A stretch of 64,000 nt of DNA from Sneathiella sp. P13V-1 (GTDB lineage: Bacteria > Pseudomonadota > Alphaproteobacteria > Sneathiellales > Sneathiellaceae): positions 92,079-156,078 of the forward strand of contig NZ_WYEU01000005.1 in the NCBI RefSeq assembly GCF_015143595.1, in the 5' to 3' direction. Positions 1 to 8,649 of this stretch are shown here, piece after piece. Both the position numbers and the translations under genes were made by a program. Every line of letters starts with the position of its first letter. The first letter of the stretch is position 1. The notes under the pieces were generated by a model, which saw only the letters and a list, made by a program, of their open reading frames with translations, did no database searches and was not told the DNA's origin.

Positions 1-285
1 GGAACTCTGGTTCTTAATAAGAAAGCTACACCATGTATCCGCGCTTTGAAAACGGAGCGCACCAAAGAGATCTATGAAGAAGGACTGATGCCAAAAGACA
101 TGTTCGCTCGCATTCAAGAGCTTTATTTTGGAGGGGATATGGAGGCAAGCGCAGGACTTGCTGGTCAGTCATCTGCGCTAATCCATGAACAAAAATCTGT
201 CGCTGACATCATAGAGGAAACCGTTACCGGTTTTCACGAGATCTGTAATCGCATGGGGCAGATGGGATCAAGCAAAGGCTTCTAA
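1..285 (+). CDS. Nitronate monooxygenase / FabK-like flavoprotein, 3' end only
   Basis: The reading frame is open from the first base of the window, so only the last 94 residues are seen. The piece carries the C-terminal pattern of the 2-nitropropane dioxygenase/FabK TIM-barrel family: an ALKTERTKEIYEEG-like segment where the family has RALRN, then a glycine/alanine-rich Q-x-A-x-L helix and a final helix ending near RMGQMG. Such FMN enzymes oxidise alkyl nitronates or reduce enoyl-ACP; the part that would decide between them lies outside the window. An ATG-less internal start at position 46 is only where the open frame first offers TTG and is not the gene start. An intrinsic terminator follows at once. 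Confidence 0.7.
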   Translation, partial: GTLVLNKKATPCIRALKTERTKEIYEEGLMPKDMFARIQELYFGGDMEASAGLAGQSSALIHEQKSVADIIEETVTGFHEICNRMGQMGSSKGF

Positions 286-307
286 ATTTGGTTTTGCCAA
301 ATGAAAG

Positions 308-332
308 GGGGCCTATTGAGGCCCCTTTTTTT
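308..332 (+). terminator. Intrinsic terminator after the nitronate monooxygenase-like gene
   Basis: A 7-bp GC-rich stem (GGGGCCT / AGGCCCC) with a 4-base loop is followed by seven T residues. It lies between two convergent genes and overlaps the last codons of the minus-strand cyclase-like gene. Confidence 0.8.
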
Positions 333-1176
333 GTTTCAGTTCCTGAAAACGCTTTTCTTCCCAATCATCCGAATGTCGTCTTCCAAAGACCCGCATGGCA
401 TCCAGTGCAATGACAACTGACATAGGCATGGCAGGCCAAATGAACCATAAATATCCCGGTGAGGTGAAAATGTTGATGAGGAACAGGAGCAGGATAACAC
501 CTCCCATTGGTAGGAGGCGCCGATAGAACCCCGCTTCGCGTTTCACCTGACGGCGCAGCTGGGCTTCTTCATCCTCACCTTCAATTTCTGCCTGTTGATG
601 GTAATGTCGGGTTTTTTGCTTCTTTTTCGAAGGCGCTGCTTTTTTGAATTCTTTGTCACCGGCTAAATTAAGGGCATAGGCGTCAACATCCTCTTGGATG
701 TTTTTCACATGCTGGGCGCCCATATATTCAAACTCAAGAGGCCTTTTGGCTTTAATATGGTCGTAGACAGTTCCAGAAATGCACACGCCACCAACTGGCG
801 CTAAACCTTCCAGACGAGCGGCGATATTGACGCCATCACCGAATATGTCACTTCCTTCGATAATGACATCACCAAGGTTCAGGCCGATGCGAAACTGTGG
901 TGACAGTTCATCCACCTTGTCGTCATTCAGTCGGTTCTGAATGGTCACGGAACAATCAAGCGCTTTTACGACACTCGGAAAGTCAGCGATGATGGCATCC
1001 CCCGGCATGTTGATGATGCGGCCGCCGGATATTTCGATTTCTTCTTGGAACAGGGCGCGCGCTTCTTTTAAGGACTGAAGAGTTCTTTCTTCATCCTGTT
1101 CCATCATCTTGCTGTAACCTTTCATATCGGCACAGAGAATGGTGGTAAGTTTGCGTTCTGTTGTTTGCCCCATCAT
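313..1176 (-). CDS. Class III adenylate/guanylate cyclase-domain protein with 2TM tail
   Basis: The 287-residue protein starts with a class III nucleotide cyclase catalytic domain (about residues 8-170). Visible catalytic elements are a metal-binding Asp in CADMKGY (D17), a second Asp in MPGDAII (D60), and the transition-state Asn/Arg pair in VNIAARLE (N117, R121). A basic linker leads to two hydrophobic stretches around residues 220-270, matching the 2TM domain, and a charged tail. It should make cAMP (or cGMP) at the membrane; the substrate cannot be read safely. The small gene upstream ends 9 bases before it, so the two are probably co-transcribed. Expected partners such as a response regulator are not visible nearby. 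Confidence 0.8.
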   Translation of the reverse strand: MMGQTTERKLTTILCADMKGYSKMMEQDEERTLQSLKEARALFQEEIEISGGRIINMPGDAIIADFPSVVKALDCSVTIQNRLNDDKVDELSPQFRIGLNLGDVIIEGSDIFGDGVNIAARLEGLAPVGGVCISGTVYDHIKAKRPLEFEYMGAQHVKNIQEDVDAYALNLAGDKEFKKAAPSKKKQKTRHYHQQAEIEGEDEEAQLRRQVKREAGFYRRLLPMGGVILLLFLINIFTSPGYLWFIWPAMPMSVVIALDAMRVFGRRHSDDWEEKRFQELKQKKGPQ

Positions 1177-1185
1177 TGTTCCCCG

Positions 1186-1524
1186 TTAGTGATCGGAAAC
1201 ACTCATAAATTTGTCTTCCAAACCGGTGGAAAATTCAAGTCCAGCTTTTGTGATCACCATCTCATTTGGCCAATTGTCTTTAACAAATCCCTTGCGCGCG
1301 AGCGCTTTCCAAACTGATGGATTGGTTAATCCACTTGCATCTTTAGCGGAAACCACAAATTCTCCAACATGCATGTGGTTGCCATGGGCGTGTGGAAGAG
1401 AGAGAATTTTTCTGCCTCCCTCTGCAGCGTCCGCAATTGAGGTGTTGTCATCGCGCGCGAGTACTTTTAGTAGGACGAGTGTTTTGGATTGCAGTGGATT
1501 GAGTTTGATTTTCTTAACAATCAT
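1186..1524 (-). CDS. Conserved small protein of unknown function
   Basis: This 112-residue protein is not recognised with certainty. It begins with a basic, leucine-rich helix, has a glycine/histidine-rich middle (HAHGNHMHVGEF), then a helix-turn-helix-like stretch (NPSVWKALARKGFV) and a C-terminal strand with VITKAGLEF. The last part resembles winged-helix proteins of the MarR type, which would suit DNA or protein binding, but this is only a reading of the pattern. It lies 9 bases upstream of the cyclase-domain gene, suggesting co-transcription. Confidence 0.6.
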   Translation of the reverse strand: MIVKKIKLNPLQSKTLVLLKVLARDDNTSIADAAEGGRKILSLPHAHGNHMHVGEFVVSAKDASGLTNPSVWKALARKGFVKDNWPNEMVITKAGLEFSTGLEDKFMSVSDH

Positions 1525-1635
1525 GGTCTTCTACACAAATAGGAAAGGGAGCCGATGCCAAACCGGCTCCCCTGACATTAGCTGCTTTTCAGAGTTTAGA
1601 AAAGCGGTTATGGATTGATTAACGCAATCTGCATG

Positions 1636-1803
1636 TCAATGAGTTAGTGATTCACCGTGCTGTATGTTCTGTTGATAGGTATCAATAACAGCCCTTACAT
1701 CGTCAATGGTTAGTCCGTCCCGTTCAAGGACGGCATGAAGAATGGGATCATCCAATAATTCTTCGATCGACGGTTCTTCAAAGAATTTTTCTGCTGTACT
1801 CAC
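1636..1803 (-). CDS. Small acidic protein, unknown function
   Basis: A 55-residue open frame starts at GTG (1803-1801) with an AAGGGG Shine-Dalgarno about seven bases upstream, and ends at TGA. The product is acidic and helical, beginning STAEKFFEEPSIEELLDD, with a conserved-looking L-x-x-DPILHAVLERDGLTIDDVRAVI core typical of small response or degradation adaptor-like proteins; no family is claimed. Codon choice and the clear ribosome site support translation. It is flanked by A/T-rich spacers and is probably monocistronic. Confidence 0.55.
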   Translation of the reverse strand: MSTAEKFFEEPSIEELLDDPILHAVLERDGLTIDDVRAVIDTYQQNIQHGESLTH

Positions 1804-1946
1804 GAGGCTACCCCTTTGCCTGATTTCTGTCGGCTCTGATTTAGGTAATCATTGCGTCAGAATTGTGAATAATTGATGTATATTTAGTGTCCGCTTATAA
1901 AGATATGTGTGTGATTTCTAATAAGAGGATTTGCGTATTTTCCTGA

Positions 1947-2132
1947 TCAATTTTCAGGATCATCGAGCTTCTTTCCGGACAACTCTTTCTCCGCTTTCTC
2001 CGCTTTGTCCCGTATTTCTTTCTTTTGCATTTTGTTCAGGCCAAAGCGCGTCCTGTTTTCTGAAGCCTGCTTTTCCTGCTCAGATCGGCGCTGCTGTTTT
2101 CTGAATTTATTCAGATTGACGACATCCCCCAT
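1947..2132 (-). CDS. DUF4169 family protein
   Basis: The 61-residue, highly charged protein begins MGDVVNLNKFRKQQRR and contains ENRTRFGLNKMQK, which is the signature of the alphaproteobacterial DUF4169 family. It has no membrane segment and is mostly predicted helix. Its function is unknown. It follows the ribbon-helix-helix gene and fumarase on the same strand, an arrangement I recall from other alphaproteobacteria. Confidence 0.75.
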   Translation of the reverse strand: MGDVVNLNKFRKQQRRSEQEKQASENRTRFGLNKMQKKEIRDKAEKAEKELSGKKLDDPEN

Positions 2133-2204
2133 TGTCCTGTTCCTTTATACCCTGATGCATATGGTTAAAATTGGGAGAATACAGAAAATTTCAAGTTTTG
2201 ATTG

Positions 2205-2432
2205 CTAATCTTTAGCTGAGGTAAGTTCTTTTAGGACAAAAAGGCGTATGGCGCTGGAGAGGTTGCCTGTGCGGGTTGCATCAATTTGTGTGATGAGTTG
2301 ATTAATGCTGAGGCCGCGCGATTGCGCGGCCTTGCAAAACAGATCCCAGAATTCCTTCTCAACAGAAACACTGGTTCTATGGCCTGAAATGCTGACGGAA
2401 TGTTTGACCATGCCATCTGTCATATCCGTCAC
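2205..2432 (-). CDS. Ribbon-helix-helix domain protein
   Basis: The protein (75 residues from a GTG start preceded by AAAGG) contains VKHSVSISGHRTSVSVE, a beta strand as in the RHH_4 family, then two helices with the GLSINQLITQID motif typical of this small DNA-binding fold. A start at the internal ATG (2411) would give the usual family N-terminus MVKHSVSISG. It lies only 8 bases after the fumarase stop codon, so it is probably co-transcribed. Family members are often found beside fumarase in alphaproteobacteria, but no regulatory target is established here. Confidence 0.75.
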   Translation of the reverse strand: MTDMTDGMVKHSVSISGHRTSVSVEKEFWDLFCKAAQSRGLSINQLITQIDATRTGNLSSAIRLFVLKELTSAKD

Positions 2433-2440
2433 CAGACCTT

Positions 2441-4048
2441 TTATCGTGCGAAGAAATCGTTACCTTTGTCATCCATAACGATAAAGGCAGGGAAGTTTTC
2501 GATTTCGATACGCCAGATCGCTTCCATACCAAGTTCTTCGAATTCTTGGACTTCGACTTTCTTGATATTGTTCTGCGCAAGGATCGCAGCCGGACCACCA
2601 ATGGATCCCAGATAGAAACCACCATGGGTCTTGCAGGCATCGACAACAGCCTTCGAACGGTTGCCTTTGGCAAGCATAATCATGCTGCCGCCATGACTCA
2701 TGAACTGGTCCACATAACCGTCCATACGCCCTGCTGTTGTTGGTCCAAAGGATCCAGAAGCATACCCTTTAGGGGTTTTCGCGGGACCTGCATAATAAAT
2801 GATGTGGTCTTTGAAATATTGTGGAAGGTCTTCACCGGCTTCCAGTTTTTCCCGTAATTTACGGTGCGCCAGATCACGCGCCACGATAATTGTACCGGTG
2901 AGGCTGAGGCGTGTACGGATTGGGTACTGAGTGAGAGTTGCCAGAATGTCCTTCATTGGCTGGTTGAGATCAATCTCAACCACGTTGTCATCCAGATGCT
3001 CTTCTGTGACTTCAGGCAGGTATTTTGCCGGATCTGTTTCAAGCTGTTCAAGAAAAACACCTTCTTTGGTGATTTTACCTTTGATCTGACGGTCTGCAGA
3101 ACAGGAAACACCGATGCCAATAGGAACGCTTGCGCCGTGACGCGGCATACGGACAACGCGGACGTCATGGCAGAAATATTTACCGCCAAACTGTGCGCCA
3201 ATACCAATATCCTGCGTCAGTTTGTGAATGGCCTCTTCCATTTCAAGATCACGGAAAGCGCGGCCATGCTCGTTACCTGTCGTTGGAAGCTCGTCATAAT
3301 ATTTAGTAGAGGCAAGTTTCACCGTTTTCATGGTGTCTTCCGCAGATGTGCCGCCAATAACAATAGCGAGGTGATAAGGAGGGCACGCCGCGGTTCCGAG
3401 CTCAATGATCTTGTCTTTCAGAAACGGCAGCAGACGATCTTCGGTTAAAACACTTGGAACGGCCTGATGCAGGAAACTTTTATTAGCAGATCCGCCGCCT
3501 TTGACGACAAACAGAAACTCATAGGCATTTGTATCTGTAGAATAGATATCAATCTGCGCGGGAAGGTTAGTACCTGTGTTCTTCTCATCAAACATGCTGA
3601 GCGGTGCCAGCTGGGAGTAACGCAGGTTGGTTTCTGTGTAAGTTTTAAATACGCCTTTGGAAAGGTGAGCTTTATCTTGCCCCTGTGTCCAAACGTTTTG
3701 GCCTTTCTTACCCATAATGATGGCTGTGCCGGTGTCCTGACAGCTTGGAAGTACCATACCAGCTGCGACATTGGCGTTTTTCAATAGCTCCCGTGCAACG
3801 AACTTGTCATTTTCAGAAGCCTCATCATCGTCCAGAATTTTGACAAGTTGCTGAAGATGGGCAGGACGTAGCAGGTGTGAGGCGTCTCGCATTGCTTCGG
3901 CTGACAGAAGTTCCAATGCTTCAGGCTCAATCTTCAGAACTTCACGGCCATCCACTTCAATCGTAGAGACATATTCATCGGTGAGTTTTCTGTAAGGGGT
4001 GTTGTCTTTCCCGAGTGAGAAGACATCCTGATAGTGAAATTCTGGCAT
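2441..4048 (-). CDS. fumA: Class I (iron-sulfur) fumarate hydratase
   Basis: This 535-residue enzyme interconverts fumarate and L-malate in the TCA cycle. It is the one-chain class I type, with alpha-like and beta-like parts fused. Three cysteines that should ligate the [4Fe-4S] cluster are seen in PSCQDTG (C103), AACPPY (C222) and SCSADR (C316); the C-terminal part carries [11 protein letters not shown] and the AKGNRS motif typical of the family. The length matches FumA/FumB-type enzymes. The class is oxygen-sensitive, in contrast to FumC. Two small genes follow in the same direction. Confidence 0.95.
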   Translation of the reverse strand: MPEFHYQDVFSLGKDNTPYRKLTDEYVSTIEVDGREVLKIEPEALELLSAEAMRDASHLLRPAHLQQLVKILDDDEASENDKFVARELLKNANVAAGMVLPSCQDTGTAIIMGKKGQNVWTQGQDKAHLSKGVFKTYTETNLRYSQLAPLSMFDEKNTGTNLPAQIDIYSTDTNAYEFLFVVKGGGSANKSFLHQAVPSVLTEDRLLPFLKDKIIELGTAACPPYHLAIVIGGTSAEDTMKTVKLASTKYYDELPTTGNEHGRAFRDLEMEEAIHKLTQDIGIGAQFGGKYFCHDVRVVRMPRHGASVPIGIGVSCSADRQIKGKITKEGVFLEQLETDPAKYLPEVTEEHLDDNVVEIDLNQPMKDILATLTQYPIRTRLSLTGTIIVARDLAHRKLREKLEAGEDLPQYFKDHIIYYAGPAKTPKGYASGSFGPTTAGRMDGYVDQFMSHGGSMIMLAKGNRSKAVVDACKTHGGFYLGSIGGPAAILAQNNIKKVEVQEFEELGMEAIWRIEIENFPAFIVMDDKGNDFFAR

Positions 4049-4134
4049 TCTTCTAGGTTCCTGTCCCGACTTGATTTGGACGGTTAATATGTGAGGCGAA
4101 GGCGAGGAGGGGATATCTCACCGCACATGCCTGT

Positions 4135-4644
4135 TTACTTGTTGCGAAATGCGTCTAGGGCAATAACTTCACCCTGTTTGTTCTCGTCATCCGATTTGGT
4201 AGCTTCTTCGGAGGGTTCCTCTGTCGGTTGATCCAGAGGTGCATCTTCTTCTTCCAAGGCCGCGTCCATTTCAAGATCTTCCTCAGAGACATTAAACTGC
4301 AAACCAAACTGAACCGAAGGATCAGCAAATGCAGTGACCGCCTCAAACGGAATGACCAGAGTTTCGCGTTGATGGTTGAAGCTCAGACCGATGCTGAATT
4401 TCTCCTGATCGACGGTAAGGTCCCAGTATTGATGTTGCATGACAATTGTCATTTCATCTTTGTAGCGTTCCCGCAGGTGATTAGGGATCGCAACGCCGGG
4501 AAAATGTGTTTTGAAGGTGATATAGAAATGCTGTTGTCCGACAAGACCTGTTTCGGCCACATGGCTCAAGGTTTTGCGCACCACATCCATCAGCGCCTGT
4601 TCAACAAGAATGTTGTAGTTAAAATCGCCGTCAGTCACTTTCAT
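4135..4644 (-). CDS. sspB: SspB, ClpXP adaptor for ssrA-tagged proteins
   Basis: The 169-residue protein has the alphaproteobacterial SspB fold in residues about 5-125 (HFYITFKTHFPGV, LRERYKDEMTIVMQHQYWDL, FSIGLSF, IPFEAVTAFADPSV). After an acidic linker it ends with GEVIALDAFRNK, a likely ClpX-binding (XB) tail. SspB holds tmRNA-tagged peptides and tethers them to the ClpXP protease. The tmRNA gene lies immediately upstream on the same strand, so adaptor and tag source are physically linked. The start ATG follows a GGGCGGGAGAG-rich ribosome site. Confidence 0.92.
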   Translation of the reverse strand: MKVTDGDFNYNILVEQALMDVVRKTLSHVAETGLVGQQHFYITFKTHFPGVAIPNHLRERYKDEMTIVMQHQYWDLTVDQEKFSIGLSFNHQRETLVIPFEAVTAFADPSVQFGLQFNVSEEDLEMDAALEEEDAPLDQPTEEPSEEATKSDDENKQGEVIALDAFRNK

Positions 4645-4696
4645 ACTCTCCCGCCCGCCGTATGATCTCAGGCCTTATGACAAGCATTTTCTCGTC

Positions 4697-4963
4697 TTTA
4701 AGTGAGGAGGCTTCTGTTGCCAGGTGCCTCCCCGAACCCCGTGTAGCTGATTAAGCAGCTACGGCAAATGCTTCATTATCGTTAGCATTTATAAATTTGA
4801 CCCCGGTAACGGTGGTATCATGCCGGGCAAAAATTACGTCTTTACTGCGCGCGTCGAACCTATTTCGCCCCCAAAAGAAAGTTTGGTGGAGGCGCCGGGT
4901 ACCGCCCCCGGGTCCGCAACGTTTATTCCACGAAACGTTTATTGCCATAGTTGGTTACCCAAC
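4697..4963 (-). ncRNA. ssrA: tmRNA, circularly permuted two-piece form
   Basis: Read on the minus strand, an acceptor piece comes first. It ends at 4884 with a T-arm (CCGGG / CCCGG) and CGCCTCCACCA. An 11-base spacer (4883-4873) follows. The coding piece then begins at 4872 with GGGGGCGAAATAGGTTCGACG. GGGGGCG pairs with CGCCTCC as a 7-bp acceptor stem with one G-U pair. The tag frame (4786-4751) reads ANDNEAFAVAA and then TAA, a typical alphaproteobacterial degradation tag. A GGAGGC/GCCTCC hairpin (about 4731-4706) marks the 3' end. A TATATT box at 4975-4970 could be the -10 element. The outer ends are estimates. The RNA rescues stalled ribosomes and tags the product for ClpXP. Confidence 0.9.
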
Positions 4964-5021
4964 GGCCTCAATATAGACATTTGAAAGCGGTTTTAAAAGG
5001 GGCTAATCACTCAAGATTTCG

Positions 5022-5528
5022 CTATTTCTTGCGATCGAGGACCATAAAAGTGTGATCGAATTGGTTTTTTTCATCCGAAGAGTGTTTTTCTTTGGACTTT
5101 TCAACCCAATCCCCTTCGTTAAGATCAAAGAAAGAAGTGTCACCTTCGATATCCGTGTGCACTCTGGTCAGATAAAACCGTTCTGTTTTTTCGAAGAACA
5201 ATTTGTAAATCTCTCCGCCGCCAACGATCATTATTTCATCTGTTCCGCGGTTTCGACAATCTTCTGAGGCGAGTTCCAACGCCGTTTCAACATCATTCGC
5301 TACCAGAGCTCCGTTTGCGGAGAAAGAAGGATCCCTTGTCAAAATGATACTGGTTCTGCCTGGTAAAAGGCCTGGCAGGGATTGGAATGTCTTTCTGCCC
5401 ATAATCATTGGTTTGTCCAAGGTGTTCTTTTTGAACCACTTCAGATCATTTGGAAGGTGCCACGGCATATCACCTTCCATACCAATTATATTGTTTTCTG
5501 ATGCAGCAAGGATTGCACTGATTTTCAT
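5022..5528 (-). CDS. folA: Dihydrofolate reductase
   Basis: The 168-residue protein reduces dihydrofolate to tetrahydrofolate with NADPH, regenerating the folate used up by thymidylate synthase. It shows the family features in order: the IIGMEGDMPWHLPNDLKWFK loop and helix with the catalytic acidic residue D28, the GRKTFQSLP and GRTSIILTR NADPH-binding segments, and the MIVGGGEIYKLF motif. Length is normal. It begins 9 bases after thyA on the same strand, so thyA-folA form an operon, and the tmRNA gene lies downstream. Confidence 0.96.
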   Translation of the reverse strand: MKISAILAASENNIIGMEGDMPWHLPNDLKWFKKNTLDKPMIMGRKTFQSLPGLLPGRTSIILTRDPSFSANGALVANDVETALELASEDCRNRGTDEIMIVGGGEIYKLFFEKTERFYLTRVHTDIEGDTSFFDLNEGDWVEKSKEKHSSDEKNQFDHTFMVLDRKK

Positions 5529-5537
5529 GTGATGCCC

Positions 5538-6332
5538 TTAAACAGCGACAGGGGCAGAAATGTGAGGCGCCGGGTTGTAGTCGGTCAGTTCAAAATCTTC
5601 GAACTTGAAGCTGAAAATGTCTTTTACATCCGGATTAACCGTCATGGTTGGCAGACTGCCGGGAGTACGTGTGAGCTGTAAATCGGCCTGTTCCACATGG
5701 TTAGCATAAAGATGCACATCGCCGAAGCTATGGACAAAATCACCTGGTTTCAAATCGCAAACTTGTGCAATCATCATGGTGAGAAGGGCGTAGGACGAGA
5801 TGTTGAACGGCACGCCCAGGAAAACATCGGCACTTCGTTGGTAGAGTTGGCAAGACAGGCGCCCATCAGCAACGTAAAACTGGAACAAGCAATGGCAAGG
5901 CGGCAAGGCCATATTGTCGACCTCAGCAGGGTTCCATGCGGTGACTATATGCCGACGTGAATCAGGATTGTTTTTTATCTGATTAATCAGATTTGTAATC
6001 TGGTCAATTTGGCCGCCGTTGGGGGCGGGCCATGAACGCCATTGATATCCATAAACGGGACCTAAGTCCCCATTTTCATCGGCCCACTCGTCCCAGATTC
6101 GAACACCATTATCCTGCAGGTATTTAATGTTGGTGTCACCCGCCAGAAACCAGAGGAGTTCATGAATAATTGATTTCAAATGCAGCTTTTTCGTGGTGAG
6201 AAGCGGAAAGCCGTCTTCCAGATTGAAGCGCATCTGATGTCCGAATAGGCTATAGGTGCCTGTCCCTGTTCTATCGGCCTTATAGCTGCCTTCTTCACGT
6301 ATTTTTCTTACAAGGTCCAGATATTGTTGCAT
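5538..6332 (-). CDS. thyA: Thymidylate synthase
   Basis: This 264-residue enzyme methylates dUMP to dTMP using methylene-tetrahydrofolate. The nucleophile is C146 in ALPPCHCLF, at the same number as in E. coli. Also seen are the phosphate-binding [11 protein letters not shown] and [11 protein letters not shown] segments and the [13 protein letters not shown] motif. Length equals the E. coli enzyme. It is the first gene of the thyA-folA pair and makes DNA precursor dTMP in the cytoplasm. Confidence 0.97.
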   Translation of the reverse strand: MQQYLDLVRKIREEGSYKADRTGTGTYSLFGHQMRFNLEDGFPLLTTKKLHLKSIIHELLWFLAGDTNIKYLQDNGVRIWDEWADENGDLGPVYGYQWRSWPAPNGGQIDQITNLINQIKNNPDSRRHIVTAWNPAEVDNMALPPCHCLFQFYVADGRLSCQLYQRSADVFLGVPFNISSYALLTMMIAQVCDLKPGDFVHSFGDVHLYANHVEQADLQLTRTPGSLPTMTVNPDVKDIFSFKFEDFELTDYNPAPHISAPVAV

Positions 6333-6474
6333 ATTTCAAACTCTACCTCAGTAAATGAGGTTTTTACTGTGAAAAATTTTAGCAAAGATAGAATGTTTTA
6401 ACCTATTTCGCCATACTCAATTGCAGTCAAAGCGTAAACTTCGTTCAAGTCACACAGCTATCGAGGGGACAGAA

Positions 6475-8097
6475 GTGCTAAGCGATTTCATCCGGAAGAA
6501 AATTGTTGATCTTATTCCAAGAACTGCGCGCAATATTGCTGTAATCGGCAGCAACGCGGCTGATGTGAGTGCTGAATTCCGTCCCTATAACCCTGACTGT
6601 AAGGTCAAACTGTTCCCAAGTATTAAACGTTTCGTGATGGCGGTGCAGGAACGGCCGGAAGTGACCTATCAGACAGCAGTTGTTCTGGACGCTTATGCAA
6701 ATGACGCAGATTTTCACACTCAATTGACAGAGCTTAAGGAGCATTTGGTCGAAGGGGGAATGATCCTTACCTGTGTGATAAATCCTTTTTATTATCAGTT
6801 TGTTGAACAGAAAATTGGCAAGGAAACGAAGTTATCCGCACAATTGTTGACCGGACTGATGGAAAAACAGAAGACTTTCCAGGCGCAGGTCAACTTACTG
6901 CTGAAAGATACCGGTCTCTTTTTTGATCACCTGTTCCAATTTCCAAACCCGACAGCGCAAAGCTGGGTAACGGGAAAGATGGAAGAGGTAGATAATAACG
7001 GGCAAAAATTGCTGCGAACAATGATGATGTCATTTTGTGCCGAAAGATTGATCATGCGCTTGATGGATCATCAGGTGCCGCAATTGCGTATTCAAGCGCA
7101 AGTCTTAAAACCAGTCGGTGGCGTAAACGACGTGCGGATACACGAACCTCTGACAGCCTTGTCCAGTTTGCCTGGGGTTTTATCTCATGCCAGCCGTGCT
7201 GAAAAATTGGTGGTTAATAGCCCCACTAACATGAATAAGATCTTTATCTGGCATAGGCCTATTTTGACGCTGGATGAAGGATTAAAACATATCCAGAGTT
7301 TGAGAAAAGCCGGGTATCTGATTATTACAGAATTTGATGATCACTACTCGCCTTGGCCTGCAATTGAAGCAAACAAGTACCTGAATTTCGTTGGTGTTCA
7401 CGCTGTTCAAACAACGAAGGAAGAACTTGCAGATCTCTTTAGGGAATTTAACCCACATATCGGTGTGTTCCCAAACCAACTCAACAAGATGCCAGCCCGG
7501 GATTTAAGGCAGGCTTCTGAGGTGCCAAATATCTTCTTTGGCGCGTTAAACAGGCAAGATGACTGGAAGCCGATTATGCCTCAGATAAATGAAATACTGA
7601 AAGGCGTGTCCGGCGATTTTCATTTTGATGTGGTTTTTGACAAAGAGTTTTTTGACGCGTTGGAGACTGACAAGAAAAGTTTCGCACCTGAATGCGAGTA
7701 TTCTGAATATCTGGAGATTTTGCAAAAGGCAGATATCGCACTTCTTCCGCTTCAGGATACTGAATTCAATCGTATGAAATCTGATTTGAAGCTTGTTGAA
7801 GTGGCCGGAAGTGGCGCTGTGGCAATAGCTAGCCCTGTTGTCTATGAGCAAACAGATCCAGAAGCAAAGTTTGTTGAGTTCGCAACGAATCCTGCGCAGT
7901 TCGCGGAAAAACTCAAAATGTTGATTGAAGATCCGGAGTATCGTTTCGAGCGTCAGTTGCGAGGCCGACGTTACGTTCGCGGCAATCGACTACTCCATCA
8001 TAGTATGGGTGCACGATATAACTGGATCAGAGAGCTTTTGGAAAATAAGGAGATCCTGGATCAGGAACTAGGTAAGCGATTGTCGGCTCTCAGCTAA
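6475..8097 (+). CDS. Glycosyltransferase-like protein with N-terminal accessory domain
   Basis: The GTG at 6475 is chosen because GAGGGG lies six bases before it; an upstream TTG at 6421 would add 18 residues but has no ribosome site. The first 230 residues (of about 540) look like a Rossmann methyltransferase-like domain. It has a NIAVIGSNAADV turn and an EGGMILTCVINPFYY segment, and no clear catalytic motif. The second half is like group 1 (GT-B) glycosyltransferases: LIITEFDDHYSPW, NIFFGALNRQDDW, ADIALLPLQDTEFN and KLVEVAGSGAVAIASP. It probably builds a surface polysaccharide or modifies a protein; the sugar and acceptor are unknown. It stands alone between opposite-strand genes and overlaps the next gene's end by 8 bases. 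Confidence 0.7.
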   Translation: MLSDFIRKKIVDLIPRTARNIAVIGSNAADVSAEFRPYNPDCKVKLFPSIKRFVMAVQERPEVTYQTAVVLDAYANDADFHTQLTELKEHLVEGGMILTCVINPFYYQFVEQKIGKETKLSAQLLTGLMEKQKTFQAQVNLLLKDTGLFFDHLFQFPNPTAQSWVTGKMEEVDNNGQKLLRTMMMSFCAERLIMRLMDHQVPQLRIQAQVLKPVGGVNDVRIHEPLTALSSLPGVLSHASRAEKLVVNSPTNMNKIFIWHRPILTLDEGLKHIQSLRKAGYLIITEFDDHYSPWPAIEANKYLNFVGVHAVQTTKEELADLFREFNPHIGVFPNQLNKMPARDLRQASEVPNIFFGALNRQDDWKPIMPQINEILKGVSGDFHFDVVFDKEFFDALETDKKSFAPECEYSEYLEILQKADIALLPLQDTEFNRMKSDLKLVEVAGSGAVAIASPVVYEQTDPEAKFVEFATNPAQFAEKLKMLIEDPEYRFERQLRGRRYVRGNRLLHHSMGARYNWIRELLENKEILDQELGKRLSALS

Positions 8098-8431
8098 CGA
8101 CCTTTTCATCAAGAAGATGTCGTCCTTCCGGATCTTCAATCTCGATAACCCACATGTCAGGATCATTGGAAAGTTGCTTTCTGATATATGTGTCTGAAAC
8201 AGCTTCCTCTACCCAATCTGGTCCAGTTGCCTGAAACCATTGGCGTTTTCCCGTTTCGAAATCCGTCATGGGTGTCAATATCATTGATTTTCCGTTTAAC
8301 CGGTTAATTTTAATTAATGGAATTCCGGCTGTTTCGTCCCCGCGATGTACAACAAAAACAGGGATGTTTTGAAAGGCACATTTTCTGATATGTGCCTTGA
8401 TCCAAATTTCTGCTTTTAGTCGCGGTTCCAT
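8090..8431 (-). CDS. DUF1491 family protein
   Basis: The 113-residue protein begins MEPRLKAEIWIKAHIRKC and has the HRGDETAGIPLIKINRLNG and DMWVIEIEDPEGRHLLDE segments characteristic of DUF1491, a family confined largely to alphaproteobacteria. The function is unknown. There is no signal peptide or membrane segment. Its 3' end overlaps the convergent glycosyltransferase gene by 8 bases. Confidence 0.8.
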   Translation of the reverse strand: MEPRLKAEIWIKAHIRKCAFQNIPVFVVHRGDETAGIPLIKINRLNGKSMILTPMTDFETGKRQWFQATGPDWVEEAVSDTYIRKQLSNDPDMWVIEIEDPEGRHLLDEKVVS

Positions 8432-8445
8432 GAATAACCTGTTGT

Positions 8446-8649
8446 CTATTTTTGTTCCAGGTCAGGATATATCATGAGGACTTCGTCTAGTAACCGCAAA
8501 AGCGTATTGCGGCGGTGAAGGTTGCCTTCCTCTGCCCAAAAGTCGGCTTCTTCCTTTAGCTTGATTGCAGTCTTCTCACCAAATTTCTCAAGATAATATT
8601 GAGCCCGAGAGGAGAGGGGGAAGTGATCAATGGCTGCGGACGGTGTCAT
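8446..8649 (-). CDS. Small hypothetical protein, translationally coupled to tag
   Basis: This 67-residue frame starts at an ATG that overlaps the tag stop codon (ATGA), which suggests translational coupling and supports it being a real gene. The product is helical and charged (FGEKTAIKLKEEADFWAEEGN), with no motif I can name and no membrane segment. It is followed 14 bases later by the DUF1491 gene, so tag, this gene and DUF1491 probably form one transcript. Confidence 0.6.
   Translation of the reverse strand: MTPSAAIDHFPLSSRAQYYLEKFGEKTAIKLKEEADFWAEEGNLHRRNTLLRLLDEVLMIYPDLEQK

Noticed and set aside
2377..2673. 98-residue minus-strand frame overlapping the fumarase and ribbon-helix-helix genes
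   Set aside because: It is out of frame with two recognisable genes and has an Arg/Ser-rich shadow composition.
4751..4948. A 65-residue open frame on the minus strand between sspB and folA
   Set aside because: It runs through the tmRNA gene; only its last 11 codons are translated as the degradation tag.
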